Origin: Dioscorea cayenensis subsp. rotundata | Lineage: Eukaryota > Streptophyta > Magnoliopsida > Dioscoreales > Dioscoreaceae | DNA: 64,000 nucleotides | Assembly: GCF_009730915.1 (NCBI RefSeq) | Contig: NC_052486.1 | Location: 20,117,589-20,181,588 of the forward strand | Direction: 5' to 3' | Shown: piece by piece, positions 11,854 to 24,924 of the stretch | Numbering within the stretch: the first letter of the stretch is position 1 | Layout of the letters: each line of letters begins with the position of its first letter | Made by a program: the position numbers and the translations under genes | The notes under the pieces: model-generated | What the model saw: the letters and a program-made list of their open reading frames with translations, nothing else | The model's database searches: none | Told to the model about the DNA's origin: nothing

Positions 11854-12853
11854 NNNNNNNNNNNNNNNNNNNNNNNNNNNNNNNNNNNNNNNNNNNNNNN
11901 NNNNNNNNNNNNNNNNNNNNNNNNNNNNNNNNNNNNNNNNNNNNNNNNNNNNNNNNNNNNNNNNNNNNNNNNNNNNNNNNNNNNNNNNNNNNNNNNNNNN
12001 NNNNNNNNNNNNNNNNNNNNNNNNNNNNNNNNNNNNNNNNNNNNNNNNNNNNNNNNNNNNNNNNNNNNNNNNNNNNNNNNNNNNNNNNNNNNNNNNNNNN
12101 NNNNNNNNNNNNNNNNNNNNNNNNNNNNNNNNNNNNNNNNNNNNNNNNNNNNNNNNNNNNNNNNNNNNNNNNNNNNNNNNNNNNNNNNNNNNNNNNNNNN
12201 NNNNNNNNNNNNNNNNNNNNNNNNNNNNNNNNNNNNNNNNNNNNNNNNNNNNNNNNNNNNNNNNNNNNNNNNNNNNNNNNNNNNNNNNNNNNNNNNNNNN
12301 NNNNNNNNNNNNNNNNNNNNNNNNNNNNNNNNNNNNNNNNNNNNNNNNNNNNNNNNNNNNNNNNNNNNNNNNNNNNNNNNNNNNNNNNNNNNNNNNNNNN
12401 NNNNNNNNNNNNNNNNNNNNNNNNNNNNNNNNNNNNNNNNNNNNNNNNNNNNNNNNNNNNNNNNNNNNNNNNNNNNNNNNNNNNNNNNNNNNNNNNNNNN
12501 NNNNNNNNNNNNNNNNNNNNNNNNNNNNNNNNNNNNNNNNNNNNNNNNNNNNNNNNNNNNNNNNNNNNNNNNNNNNNNNNNNNNNNNNNNNNNNNNNNNN
12601 NNNNNNNNNNNNNNNNNNNNNNNNNNNNNNNNNNNNNNNNNNNNNNNNNNNNNNNNNNNNNNNNNNNNNNNNNNNNNNNNNNNNNNNNNNNNNNNNNNNN
12701 NNNNNNNNNNNNNNNNNNNNNNNNNNNNNNNNNNNNNNNNNNNNNNNNNNNNNNNNNNNNNNNNNNNNNNNNNNNNNNNNNNNNNNNNNNNNNNNNNNNN
12801 NNNNNNNNNNNNNNNNNNNNNNNNNNNNNNNNNNNNNNNNNNNNNNNNNNNNN
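11854..12853. other. Assembly gap of exactly 1000 N
   Basis: All bases are N. The left flank is a (TAA)n tract directly against the MULE terminus, so the real sequence may be a triplet-repeat expansion. The round length implies a scaffold gap of unknown true size. Confidence 0.99.
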
Positions 12854-15800
12854 CATTGTTATTGTTTAAAAATTGAAAATAGTAAAAATGGATGCTAGAT
12901 TTATTAGTTAAATTCCAAATTAAACCATATAACTTTTATATTATGATAAAATTATTGTTGTGGCATGTTATTGGATTCATATCTCTATTGATGTTTATTT
13001 ATTTTATTTATTTATTTATTTATTTTGTTGTGTAGCAAGTTGTCTTTGAAAATTTCGATATTTGTGTTTTTTTTAAAACATGAAATTATTTTTTTTTTCA
13101 AAAATCATAATATAAAGGTTTTTTCGTTGTTTAGCATTTTTTTTTAATTTTGAACATTTCGATGTTTGTGCTTTTAAAACCCATATTCTTAACATGCTTT
13201 GATTGAATTTGAATAGTAATTTGATCCATATATGTAATAAATATATACTATTTTATAGGGCTATGTGTAACATAGATTAGTTTTTTTTTTCAAGTTTGGT
13301 GAGGAATATTTTTTTTTTTTTTTGTATCAAGAGAAAAAGACTTACAAAGAAAAATATTAAAAAATAAAAGGGTATACCATACAAATTCATGCTTGCCTCT
13401 GCTTGTATATCAAGATTAACTCTACTGCTTTTGCGATTAGGTGCTGGTCTTGATGGGGCTACCACTAGCTGGGCAACCTGATTGGGTATGGTAACCCTCT
13501 TTGATGGCAGAGGACAAAGAATAGTTAGACTGGTTTTGATGAGCTTATTGAAATAACTTTTTGGCAAGTTGTTAACAGCTTGGAATACATGATCAATGCA
13601 TTTGGACTTTGGTTATTGTTTTTGTTCATAAAAATATATAGGATCTCTTTTTTGTTATTTGTTTTAAATATATGTATTTCATGAATTATTCAAAGCTCTC
13701 CAAATGGCACTTGGACTTTGGTCATTGTTTAAAAAATAGTAAGTTTGCCAACCAAATCTGGTAACAAAATTGCTCTTTTTGATCAAATAAAATGACCCAC
13801 AAATCAAAAAACACCTCACGAGAACAACGAGAGAAAGCGAAAGAGATCCCGACATTGAGGCTGGAAATCTTCAAGTCTAAAGGTAGGAGAAGCAGCTAGG
13901 ATTTTGGTAGAGATGTTTTACGTGTTTTTTTTCAAAGCAATGATGGTTTGTGGAGTTGTCTCCATGACCATGGTGATCTTTAATCTCCACGTCTCTCGAT
14001 TGTGCATTAATGGCAACATTTGTGGGTCCCTAAAAGCTCTCTGAACGCCATTTGGACTTTGGTCATTGTTTTAAAAAAAAAAAACTTTGGCAATTAGATC
14101 CTCAGCACGTAAAACTACTTGATTTCTCGGTGTGAGTTGAAAACATAAGAAGATCACATTTTGTAGGTTTATTTGACCAAAGAAGGTGGTGAGAATGATG
14201 AAACAGATCAGCTAATGGTTACCGAAATAGATATTTGTTTTTTTTTAAATTTATATTAGGGTTTTGGATTTTGAGGGCACAAGGTATAGGAATTCAAACA
14301 CATAAATCTATATATTTTGGTGTTTAAAAATACATACATATATTTATATATATATATATATATATATCAGCACATGTTTTAATGTTTTCGATTGCTATGA
14401 TCACATACGAAAGTGGCTTTACCAATGTTCATGCTCATGACAAACAATTATTTTCTTCATGAAAACTAAAGATCCAGCCAGCCATTATTTCAGATGCCCT
14501 TTGGCTTGTCAAAGAATCGGAGACAATCAATTTAAGCCAATCGAATTTTCTCAAAATTACTAGGATATGAAATGTGAAGCAATCACTACCTTGACATGCA
14601 AATGAAATTTCCTTACAACTCATTCACACAAAATACAGAGAGGTAGGTTCACTAGAAAAGGAAAGAACAGGAAGATGGTTCCACATGATGAATGGGAATT
14701 AAGCAAACACAAGCCTTATATCTATATTTTTCCCATATACAAATTATCAAATATAAATTATCCATAAACAAATTTACTATATATATTCTGATTATATCTT
14801 ATTTTTATATATATGCATACATATAAAAAAATACATCTTTATAAATGAATGAATTACAACTTACTAAATTATATATGTAGAAAAAAAAAATTCAAACCCT
14901 AGATCCCACCGCTCAAAACCATTGCAAAACTTTATGACATTCTCAACAAGCAGACTTTTTGGACATCTTGAGAGAAAACAACCCAAAAATAATTGTATAA
15001 ACATTTTACAAGATATTGATTTATTTATTAATTGAAAATTGTACAAACATAAAGCAAATCTACTCTTCTTATAAGAAGATCCGAAAAAACATGATTAATA
15101 TCTTTGACTAAATATACAAAATATAAAAAATTAACCAAAGAAGAACAACACAAACCAACCATCTCTCTCTATATATATTTGTGTATTTCTGTGGTAGTAG
15201 TAGCTATACCAAAAACTCATCTTCCCAAATAATAATCAATCTCCTAGATCTAACGTGGTATATAATCCCTCCAATATTTGTAAATCATCTCGTAACTTTA
15301 AATTTAATAGCCCTTATTATTATTCAATTTCTCCCACTGCATTTCAGATATATATTTAATGTGATCATAAAGTAAGAAGGCAAACCAAAAAGAGAGCAAC
15401 AGAGTACATCCAAATTAAGACAATTTGTGTGTTTTTGTAGTTTAGGGAATAAAAAGAGTTACCAAAATGTCGCTGCGTATTGATCTTGCCAAAGAACTGT
15501 TTTCCTTCTTCCCTACTCTGATTTATTTTCATTTTCGCCCTCTTCCTTTCTTCTCTGCTTTTCTCTCGTATTGTTCTTAAACATAAATTACTGATTGCAA
15601 ACATTCGTGAAATAACCTACCAGTCTCAGTGATGAAAGCATTGATTTATATATGGCAAGAGTTAATATTGATTAATGGGATTGATATCTCAAATCGCTTT
15701 TGATGGTGGAAGGCAAGGTTCTTGAGTATGATTTACGTTTAATACAGGGCAGCAAGGGTATAGTATATATTGAAAGGCCATTCATTTAATAAAAACTTTT

Positions 15801-16369
15801 GAAAAATATTAACTAAACTTTTATCCATCTACTCAGTATTATCCCGATGCCTCTAATGGATAAAGAAGCATGGAACGAATTTATTTAATTTTATGAGAAA
15901 CTCTTCGGAAACAAAAGCTCAAACCACATATACCAATTGGTTATTCTTTGATACATTATGTTTTTTTTTGTATTTTTTGAATTTTTTTTATGGTCAGATC
16001 ATTGGTGTCACCATAGGAGAAGTAAAACTAGTTCAAAATATGCACTAGAGAAAAGTAGAGATTAGCCTACATTTTGATGCCTTTATTATTATGTATGGTT
16101 AGTGTATAACCAACATTTCCTATCACTCAATATTGCACATAAATCAACCTCCTTCCCTCATTTGCATCACTGAAAATGCAAAAAAACTAACTTTGTTCAC
16201 TATTTTTAAATTGCCCCAACTAGCATTGTTGCATTTTGTTATCACTCTTTTATCATTCATTATGCTGAAAAACACAAATCCTCTTACTAATCATTATATT
16301 TTTATTTTTTGAAATAAATAACTAAAAACATACAAGAATAAACTCATTTCAATTTTAATTATTATGCAG
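12854..16369. other. AT-rich intergenic DNA with a dispersed short repeat
   Basis: No gene is recognised. A motif around CATTTGGACTTTGGTCATTG recurs at about 13597, 13703 and 14047. The latter two also share AAAGCTCTC upstream and a CTTTGGCAA/TTTGCCAA-like downstream part, suggesting a degraded local duplication. (TA)n occurs near 14345-14368. Confidence 0.5.
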
Positions 16370-16657
16370 GTAGTTATGACTCTTGAAGAACTTTTTGAAG
16401 TAATTAGTTGGGCACAATTAGGTATACATAGCAAGCCGGTGATTTGATTCCAATTATACACATACATAATTAAAATTACGAAAAGAACATGGCTGACTTA
16501 TTGTTTGTTTCAGTTCAAATTGCTAAACATTGATGGCTACTATAACTCATTGCTTTCTTTCATTGACCAAACTGTAGAGGAAGGTTTCATTAAACAAAGT
16601 ACACAACATATCATTGTCTTCGGTTCAAATGCAAAGAAGCTTATTGAAAAACTCTAA
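16370..16657 (+). pseudogene. LOG-like (cytokinin riboside 5'-monophosphate phosphoribohydrolase) fragment
   Basis: Two adjacent exon relics match the C-terminal part of LOG enzymes, which release active cytokinin bases from nucleotides. Exon A (16370-16438, after ATGCAG) gives TLEELFEVISWAQLGIHSKP before a GTGATT donor. Exon B (16514-16657, after TTTCAG) gives [20 protein letters not shown] then [21 protein letters not shown] and TAA. In functional enzymes exon A begins with the GGYGTLEE motif needed for catalysis. Here it reads GTAGTTATGACT, two nucleotides short, so the frame breaks at that motif. The VG after KP is also replaced. No upstream exons are visible within several kilobases. This is a dead fragment that retains its intron. 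Confidence 0.8.
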
Positions 16658-16659
16658 GT

Positions 16660-18370
16660 AATGTCTACAATTTTTTTAATAATATTTACTAAATATTAAT
16701 TTCTTGACAATTATTGTTGATTGTTTAGAATTCTACTAAAATTAGCATGACGCTAGCCTTATGTCAAGAAGGGAAAATTTAAAACTAATTTGGAACTCCG
16801 AGTAGCTCGGCTTTACCCTAGACTCAATGAAATTTCTACTTAAATATAAAGATATAATGAAGAACAACATTATAGACAAATTTTGATGGTTGAAAACTTC
16901 AACCTATATTTGTAACATCCGGTCATGATAAATGCTAATTCACATAGCAAATGCATGGCATTATGATTTAAAGATGCTAAAAAACCCTTAACTTAGAATA
17001 CAAAATGTAAGAAAAACAAAAAAAAACAAAAGAAAAAAAATTTTAATAATTTTTTTAAAAAAAATATGTGAACAAGCCTTAGAACTAAACTTTCTTGTCA
17101 TATCATGATGACACACTAGAAAAACTTAAAAATACTAAGTTGAATTACAAATGTACTCCTATTAGCCAAGATCTTAGCCAAAAAAAAAAAAAAAAAAAAG
17201 ATTCAAATTTCATATAACTACAATATTTCTGCTATTGATTAATAAATACAAAATGAAATAAAGCAATGTCAGAATTTGATTTAGTATCATTATCAATCGA
17301 TAATCTAATCTAACACTCAAATTATTCGATGTGGACTGCTAGTTGGTATAGTAGTCAATTATTTTCTATATCATTTTCAAATAACATCTTCCTCATTATT
17401 TCCCAAAATCTTTCATTAATACATTGTTCTTTTACAGGTTGAAATATACTACAAATGAGAATTGAGACACAAAAAATACTTACAAGCAATGCTCAACAAA
17501 GCAAATAAAAATCTCAACATTAATATAAATCAAATAGGTGAATCCAATCAAAACTCAATTTTTCGACCATGTAAAAAAAAAAAAAAGTTTAATTCATGAA
17601 TAAATGAATAAATCCTCACTTAATATATGGGTTTTTTTTCAATATATTTGCTAAAATATATAAATTATCAACAAATTAAATATTTATTACAATTTAACCA
17701 AATTATTTTCATACATAAGCCCGTAACGGTAGCACAGGTGTCTCACACTAGTTTGGAATCAATATCAGATATTGACAGTTCACAATTTTATACATGATTA
17801 TAAATGTGGTTGTGGGTGGGTTGGGGGAGGTAAAACAACAATTTTAAAATTTTTAATTAAATTATAAAAAATAATAGATTAAATAAAACAGTTTTTAAAA
17901 TATAGAGATTTTTAGGACATTAACCTTGCTTGGGAGGGGAGTTTTGGGGAGTTTTGTAAGGGAGGGTTATGGACTAACCCATGTTTGGATTCAAGATAAA
18001 ATACCCTTCAAATCGAGGGTTTTCAAGGGTTGAATATTCTTCAAGACAAAAATACCCTTACTAAATTTAGATAATTACATCCATGCCCTATAAAAAAGTT
18101 GAGTAATGCTATATAGATAGAACCAAGATTTGAACCACCCACACGATCACGGTGGTCGGTGATGGGCTGGTCTTCTCCTCTTAATTCTTTATTTTAGAGC
18201 ATTAAAAAGAAATGAGAAGGAATTTATAATTTCCATCTGTCTCTCCTACTGTGGTGCCTAGTTCTCTAATTTTCCACCCACCGCCTCTCCCACTGCTGTC
18301 TCCTCCTCTCTCATGCACTACCCATCCTCACATCATTTCTTCTCTCTTACAGTATTAGAGCGATCGGCAA
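16660..18370. other. AT-rich intergenic DNA
   Basis: No gene is recognised. Around 17920-18090 there is a G-rich segment (GGGAGGGGAGTTTTGGGGAG and similar), followed by ATACCCTT motifs; it looks like the end of a degraded DNA transposon, but no matching partner end was found. Confidence 0.4.
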
Positions 18371-18600
18371 ATGGCTCCTAGGGACAATGCCTCTCTTGTG
18401 TCTTTCTCCCTCGTGTCTCACCGGGTCTCCTCTCTGTCAAGAACCTCAGATCCGCCACTCCACTCTTCTCCGCACCACCGATCCCGGCCCGGCTCCCTCT
18501 CATCGTGCCCCCATCCCAACAGCCCACTCTCCTCTCGGTTCCCGGCCTCATTCCACCCTCTCATGCTCTTGTCCCAGGCTCGTTCGCTTTGAAATCATGT
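18371..18600. repeat. C-rich repeat, copy 1 (plus orientation)
   Basis: A conspicuously C-rich segment in AT-rich surroundings, with ACCGATCCCGGCC and CCTCTCGGTTCCC. A related stretch lies in opposite orientation at 24546-24830. Overlapping Pro/Ser/Arg-rich frames here show no recognisable protein family. Confidence 0.5.
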
Positions 18601-18699
18601 ACAGAGGCAATGATGATGCCCTTAAAAATTCTCTTGCTCGGGTTTCACAACGCAGAGTAGCTTGACTTGCCTAGTTGGCGACCGCTACTCCCACTGCTA

Positions 18700-21063
18700 G
18701 AGGGAAAGTGGAAGGGTGGAGAAGTTCCAATCGTTAACTGAAAGCCCTTTTTTCATTCTGCTGTTTAATATTTTATATATATTCAACATGGAATCATTTT
18801 ACGTGGCCGGTTTTGTGTATTTGGTTCACTTATATAGCATTACCTTTAGATGTTCTTATGGCCATGATGATTTGCCCATAAAAGAGTATGAGATTGGGGC
18901 ATAGCAATTTTAGTTGCATCCTTGATTAGGCTTATCCATGAAAGAATCGAGGGCAAGATCGAGCCTTGATAAAACATGAATTCAGCTTCCTCCTCAATTT
19001 TTATAAAAACCCAAGATCCCCATTTTTACTCAAACTTCAAATCTACAAGAAAGTAACTGTGAGTATATGTTAATTTGAACGGATTTGTTGGAAGAGTTTT
19101 CCATGTTTTTGGCCGATGTTACAACAAGAAAGTGTAAATTTTTTTAGGTTTCAACCTTATAATATCTCTGCAAATTGACAAACCTCTTCTCCACCTCTCT
19201 CACATCTTAATTTGAGGAGAACCTCAATACATCAAACAAGTTCCTATTTCGTGTCCGTAGGAATATGTAATTGAATATTTACTCCCAAAGTTAAGAAAGG
19301 TGTGTTGTTTTAGATCTTGGTTTGTTTGATTAATATAAAGTGCACATATTTATTCAAGAGCACAGCTACCCCTTATTAATGCCTAGCGAAAAATTTTAAA
19401 TTAAATGGTAGTATGGAAGATGGAAACCTAAGCTTTGGATGCTTAGAAGTTAGATGTTGCCCTCTCATTTGAAGAACAAATGTTATTCAATGCGCATAAT
19501 GTGGCAGAATTTTTCTCAGTATTATCATGGTAGGTAATTTATATGCTACTTCTATCTCAATTGCTTTCAGAAAAGCACTGTGCGCCATGTGCAAATTATA
19601 ACAGGCTTGTATTAAATATCCGCTTTGAAAAAACTTTTGTTGGCATAAAACAAATTTAGGTTTCTTTTTTTTTCTTTTTACATGATATTTTTTACTAAAT
19701 GAGATCTATTATCTATGCCATTATTTTGAATTACTACCAACTTGTCTAATTTTGCTGCGTAAATTAATTTTTGAGAAGTTATGAATAATACAATCTTCGC
19801 CTCGCTTCCATCTTGATCAAAAGACTCTACTGCAGAAAGTTTACCTTTTCTTGCAAGATTGATAATCATTATGTAAGAAATATCAATTAGAGTAGAATAA
19901 ATAAGAAATAGAAATTATCAAAAGAAAACAAGTCTAGTGTGGAGAAATATATGGGTTGGTTTGAGAAACCACGTTTGGAGATTGCCCTGTAAAGGATGGC
20001 TTCCTAATTAGCTAATCGACATAGTTCATAACACATCGCCGTAATCACCGTGAAGCCTAAGTGTGTATTTCAGGTCAATGTGTTTGAAAAAAGTTTGAGT
20101 TAAGATTGCAAATCAGCGGTGTTTGCTTTTTGAGTTTACAAATAAAATTGATGAGGTACTGTAATAGATCATAGTTGCTTGGTCCCAATAAAAGTATATC
20201 TCTAAAATAAATTTCCCACTGACTGCGCCTTAGTTGTAAAGTCAGATCCCGCAGCGATCTAGTGTAGATGGTTGGTTGATAATTCAACAAGCTAGCGACC
20301 AACTCACTTTTTAGTTATTGTGTTTGATGCTCATGTATATGTGCATATATTCATACATATTAAAGATGCAAAACTAAGTTCTGCGTTGAAGTTTGGAAAG
20401 TACAGTTTGTGCACATAAAAGTGTCTGCTCCATTCAATTATAATACATCTGCAGGTGAGCACATCGGCGAATTATTAGGTGGTGCAAGTCGATAAGCACC
20501 TCTTGAAAAGGATGACTTTGGTTTGAAAATTTCCTGCTGAAATGTGGAAATGGTGTGTATCCTCTTCCTGCAGGTGCGATATATGCTAATTTAATCTGAT
20601 GATGTATGAAAGTCTACATACATGCATTTCTCAGCCCAAGGATCTCCAAAAGGATGTATAAGCTTTTCTCCTCAAACAGGTAAAAGAGAAGGATCGAGTC
20701 CGATGGATTTCTTACCGCTTATAAGGGTTAGAACAAGTTGTGATGATTGTAACTTCAAATAACATAGCTAATGGCAAAGGAAGGTGGTACCAGAATCCTT
20801 GCCTCAAAGTACGTTCTATTAATAATGCTTCTCATTTTGATTACATGCATCGTAATCAAAAATCTGTCACCGAACATCATCTCCAATGCTGCTACGTGGA
20901 TCGTGAAATCTCGGCATCGGGCATCGTTGCACGTGAAAGTAGCGCCAAGCCTACCTTTGAATGTAAATTTGTAACTTTGTAAATTTGTAACAAACATGAC
21001 TGCAATAAGCTCTGCGTAGGACGCAGTATTTGAAATAACAAAATGACCGCGAATCATAATTAT
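18700..21063. other. Intergenic DNA
   Basis: No recognised gene. Open frames on both strands over 20740-21080 overlap each other and match nothing I know. Confidence 0.4.
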
Positions 21064-21310
21064 GTGTTTTCTTTTGAACAATTCTTCATCGGATTGTGTT
21101 TATATATAATCATAGTAGTAATAACAAACATGACCTACAACAATAACTGTGTTTTTCTTTTGAGAAATTCTTCATCAGTTTGTGTTTATAATCATAGTAG
21201 TAACAACAAACATAACCTACAACAATAACTATGTTCTTCTTTTGAGCAATTCTTCATCAGTCTGTGTTTATAATCAAAGTAGTAACAACAAACATGACCT
21301 GCAATATATC
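21064..21310. repeat. 83-85 bp tandem repeat, 3 copies
   Basis: Copies begin near 21064, 21149 and 21232. Each contains TTCTTTTGAGCAATTCTTCATC, split by a few changes, then GTTTATAATCATAGTAGTAA and ACAAACATGACCTACAAC. Repeat-derived open frames explain the apparent ORFs here. Confidence 0.85.
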
Positions 21311-22099
21311 ATTCCTCCAATAAACATGACATGCAACAACTCCAGGTTTACAATCAAATATGCTTGCATCCTGACATATTAACATTAAGAAGAATACAAC
21401 ATGAGCATAGAGAAGAATACAACAAATCAAATTTGTTTTCATCGAAAACCGGTGAGGATCAATTTGCTCTTGTAATGAGATTCTCCTTCCATGTTGCCAA
21501 TCCCAAAACCTTGTGAACACAAACATGAACACAAAATTTCAGTTTTTCTTATCAACAACATGTTAATCACAAAGTATTGTGGTATCGAAGCACAGGCTCT
21601 TGCAACTCACCTTTAACCGTATGGATCATTGCATTGGGTTGTAAAACCCAGAGTAGAACTATGGACGCACATCCTGACATTGACGATATAGAATTTGAAT
21701 TAAACTCAAGAAAAGATATTATAATCCAACAAATCAGTTACATATTATATCGATTGAGTACATAATTTGGACACAGTCGAGAATTAATGGGAATTACCAC
21801 GCCTCTTTGTTTGCAATGATCATCTTGTGCAAAATCTCTCTTTGTTTCGGTGCCTTCCGCTAATAATAATATGGATCTTATACACACAAAAGTCCATTTG
21901 ACACGAAAGAAGCAATGAATGAGCAGCCTACATATACCTTTTTCTTGTTTCTAATTATTATTTCTTCAACTTTGACACTTCTTCCTTTTGAGTTAGTGGC
22001 CCACGACTGGACCCGTCACCTTCAAAGGAGTCAAAATATTTGCGTGTGGCACATTAGTCACCTCCCAACAACATAGGTGTAAACTTTTCCTTGCAAGTT

Positions 22100-24060
22100 G
22101 TGTCGCTTCGATCAAATTCTTAGTGCGGCTTCATCCACACATCATCAAGAAGATGTATTTGTCATTTGACTCGCTTCCAAGTTCTTTGGCTTTTAGTAAA
22201 ATGAGAGCACCAGATTTCATCGTATCAAGAGCCTCCTCATTGGTTATGGGTCATCTTCAGCAAAGTTGTAGCACAGAGTTGCTGTATGTATGCGTTGATG
22301 TCCTTCCTCCATCAGCGGTAAAATAGCACTCGAAGGAATGTCTTCACATTCTTTCACTAAGCACCTTGCAAATGTGCTCTTATAACAATTCCCTTTGAAC
22401 TCGAATAATCGACAAGAGTATTTAATGTCAAATTCTTCCTCGTTAGAGTAAAAGATTGTATACCACTTGCTTTCTAAAATGCACCTTTCTTTTCCCTCGA
22501 CAATGTCAAAACTGACCAGGATTTGAGCAGCAGATCGCCTCCCATGTGAACCAAGTTGAGTAAGATTGCACTGATATCATCCATCGCAACTCATCTTGAA
22601 ACAATTTAAAATTTCATTTGTGTATGCTTCTTATAGCTGTTTTCCTCAAAAATAGCAATCAAAGTTGATCACATGGAAAACACGAAGTTGTCGAAATGGC
22701 TAAAATCTTTGCTTTTCAAGGCATAATAAGTGCTCAACAAACTCAGCTGTTGAAGTCAAGCTAAACCAATCAGTAAACTGCATCAAAATGCATTTACACT
22801 TTCACTTATTTGAGCGCGTATTTCCAGCTCAAAAATATGTCTTTAATATACAGAGCCCAACGATCACGAATTTTTGAATAGAGAATTCAAATCATTCATT
22901 TTTCTCTATATGTTATAGTCCGCCATCATCTTCAAATATGTGTCTTCAAACTCTTGAATATCCAATGCCTTATACATGATGTGTTTCAAAATCTTCTTGA
23001 TTGCTTTGTATTCATTTAAACCTCCAAGGTTCTCGGGAACCTTCTTCATGGCATGCCAAAGGCAAAGGCGGTGATGGGAATTTGGAAAAACCAATCTAAT
23101 CCGCACCTTGAATAGCTGGCACACTCGTCCTCAGAATAATTGCTTTTAGGAGCCTTGCGACATACACCCAGCCCAAGTTTTAAAGAGCCAAACATATGTT
23201 TCTCTATCTTCCTTCGACAATAAGCCACACCCAAATAATACCGTCTGTCCATGATGATTTACACCGCCAAATGGAGCAAATGTCATGTCATACTTATTCG
23301 TCAAGTATGTTGTGTCAAAGGAAATTACATCACCAAAAGCTTCATAAGCAGCTATAGACCTCGATCCGCCTAAAAGACATTTCAAACGACCTTCCCTCAT
23401 CCATGTCAATCAACCGAAAAACTGTGTTTTCTTTGTTGCAAGCGAGAGAAATATTTTTCTGCGTCATGCAGCATTCCAACGCCAAGCCTTAATCGCTTTC
23501 CTTTCTAGACTATAATTTATACAATCTTTCTCAGGGCAGTGTTAATTTTCATAACCCCACTTTCAACCGCTTAGGAATGGAAATTTTTGCTAGACTCATC
23601 TCTCGCTGGTCGCTTAATTCAAGCATTCTTTTCACATATGCATCAATTTTTCATTGCACTTTTGGACGTAGCTATGTAGAGCTAAGTGCATGATTATGCT
23701 CCAAATTAATACTAAAAATGGTAAATTGCCCATCATTGCCAAAAATGACATTAATATTTCCCGGACAATTTACTTTGGTGGATAGCCTTGGGTTGAAGGA
23801 GTTTTTTGAAGTAGATATTCGTTTGTCGCTTCTTACACATGCTAGCGTGTAATATTTCAATTTTCCTTCATCACCTAATCTCGTGCTTTTTTTGTTGATG
23901 CCAAACCCTTCACGCCGCGCAAACTGGACATACAATTTATAAACTTCTTCTTCAGAATCAAGTATCATACCAGCCTCTGGCACAATATTGTCAATTAAAT
24001 CCAAATCTACTTGTTTTTCTTTGGCATGTATTTCATAACTTGAACATCCAACTTCAACAT
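22100..24060 (-). pseudogene. FAR1/FHY3-related (MULE-transposase-derived) gene, decayed
   Basis: Reading down the minus strand, 24004-23672 encodes a FAR1 DNA-binding domain (EEEVYKLYVQFARREGFGI, LEHNHALS). 23409-23146 encodes the start of a MULE transposase domain (FGDVISFDTTYLTNKYDM, APFGGVNHHGQTVLFGCGLL, ETYVWLFKTW). 23140-22906 continues it in shifted frames (LVFPNSHHRLCLWHAMKKVP, ENLGGLNEYKAIKKILKH). Around 22560-22330 a SWIM-like tail appears (KGNCYKSTFARCLVKECEDI). At least two frameshifts occur, one near 23150 that destroys the TDQ segment with the second catalytic Asp. It is either a dead FAR1-RELATED SEQUENCE gene or a dead Jittery-like MULE; no terminal inverted repeats were identified to decide. 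The frame upstream of 24060 is closed by TGA. Confidence 0.8.
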
Positions 24061-24545
24061 TATCTTTTCATTGCTCAAAATACACAAGTACCACTTCTTC
24101 CATGTTTTTGTTTTAGGTATATGTCTAAAAACAAATTAGACAAACAATAAATTCATAAATAATTTGCATTATTTACCGATTTTAGAATTTACTTTAAAAT
24201 AAATTTCACTCATTCTTTGGTGAAAAGTGGTTGTGAAAGAAATGACTAATTGATATCTAGCACAACTAATTGAAAGAAATGACTAATTCATGTCTTGGTT
24301 GTATTATATTAATTTAGGGTATGCCACAAGTAACAAAATTAAATAACAACTACCACAAGAACAAAGAGATTAAAAATGCATTAATGAGCAAGATCAGACA
24401 ACGTTATAAAAAAAACATAAAATGGGATTTGTAAAACCCTAAGATTTCAAATAATATTTTTTTAGTCAAAATTATGAACCTTAAAATGGGATTTGTAAAA
24501 ATTATGAAACCTTAAAATGGGATTTGTAAATATTATGTACCTTAA

Positions 24546-24830
24546 CTAAAGAAGAGGAGAGGCAGTCAAGCAAAAACCACCAGATTGAGACGGGAACGGT
24601 GGATGGGAGCTGGGAACCGAGAGGGGAGCGGCTACCGGGATCAGGGGCACAACAAAGAGGGAACCGGCGGCCGGGATCGGTAGTGCAGGAGAGAGGAGAG
24701 GGGAACGGCGGACCGAAGTTAAGAACCGAGAGGGGAGCGACTGCCAAGCTCGAGGGTACAACAAATAGGAAAAATGACCCAGCGGATCGTCGATGCGGGG
24801 AGAGGAAACAGGGAAGTTGTGTACTATACA
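24546..24830. repeat. C-rich repeat, copy 2 (minus orientation)
   Basis: On the minus strand this GC-rich segment carries ACCGATCCCGGCC, CCCTGATCCCGGTAGCC and CCTCTCGGTTCCC, which align piecewise with 18371-18600 in inverted orientation. It lies between the FAR1-like pseudogene and the first visible rhomboid exon. It may be one terminal part of an element spanning the FAR1-like gene. Confidence 0.5.
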
Positions 24831-24924
24831 ATCTGTGTCAATGAATTGACCTGCATTTGTAGGCTGAGGCATTACTAACACTTCTGGTTATCATTGTTCT
24901 CAACTTGACCATTGGGATATTGCC

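Noticed and set aside
11825..12856. 343-residue open frame of unknown residues
   Set aside because: It is produced by translating the run of N and the adjacent TAA repeat.
13277..13567. 96-residue minus-strand frame
   Set aside because: A KSYFNKLIKTSLTILC segment looked protein-like, but there is no family match, and it begins and ends in low-complexity sequence.
18371..18665. Two overlapping Pro/Ser/Arg-rich frames as possible gene start
   Set aside because: Both frames of the same C-rich repeat are open; a related non-coding copy lies at 24.6 kb.
20740..21081. Overlapping open frames on both strands
   Set aside because: None resembles a known family; coding on both strands at once is unlikely.
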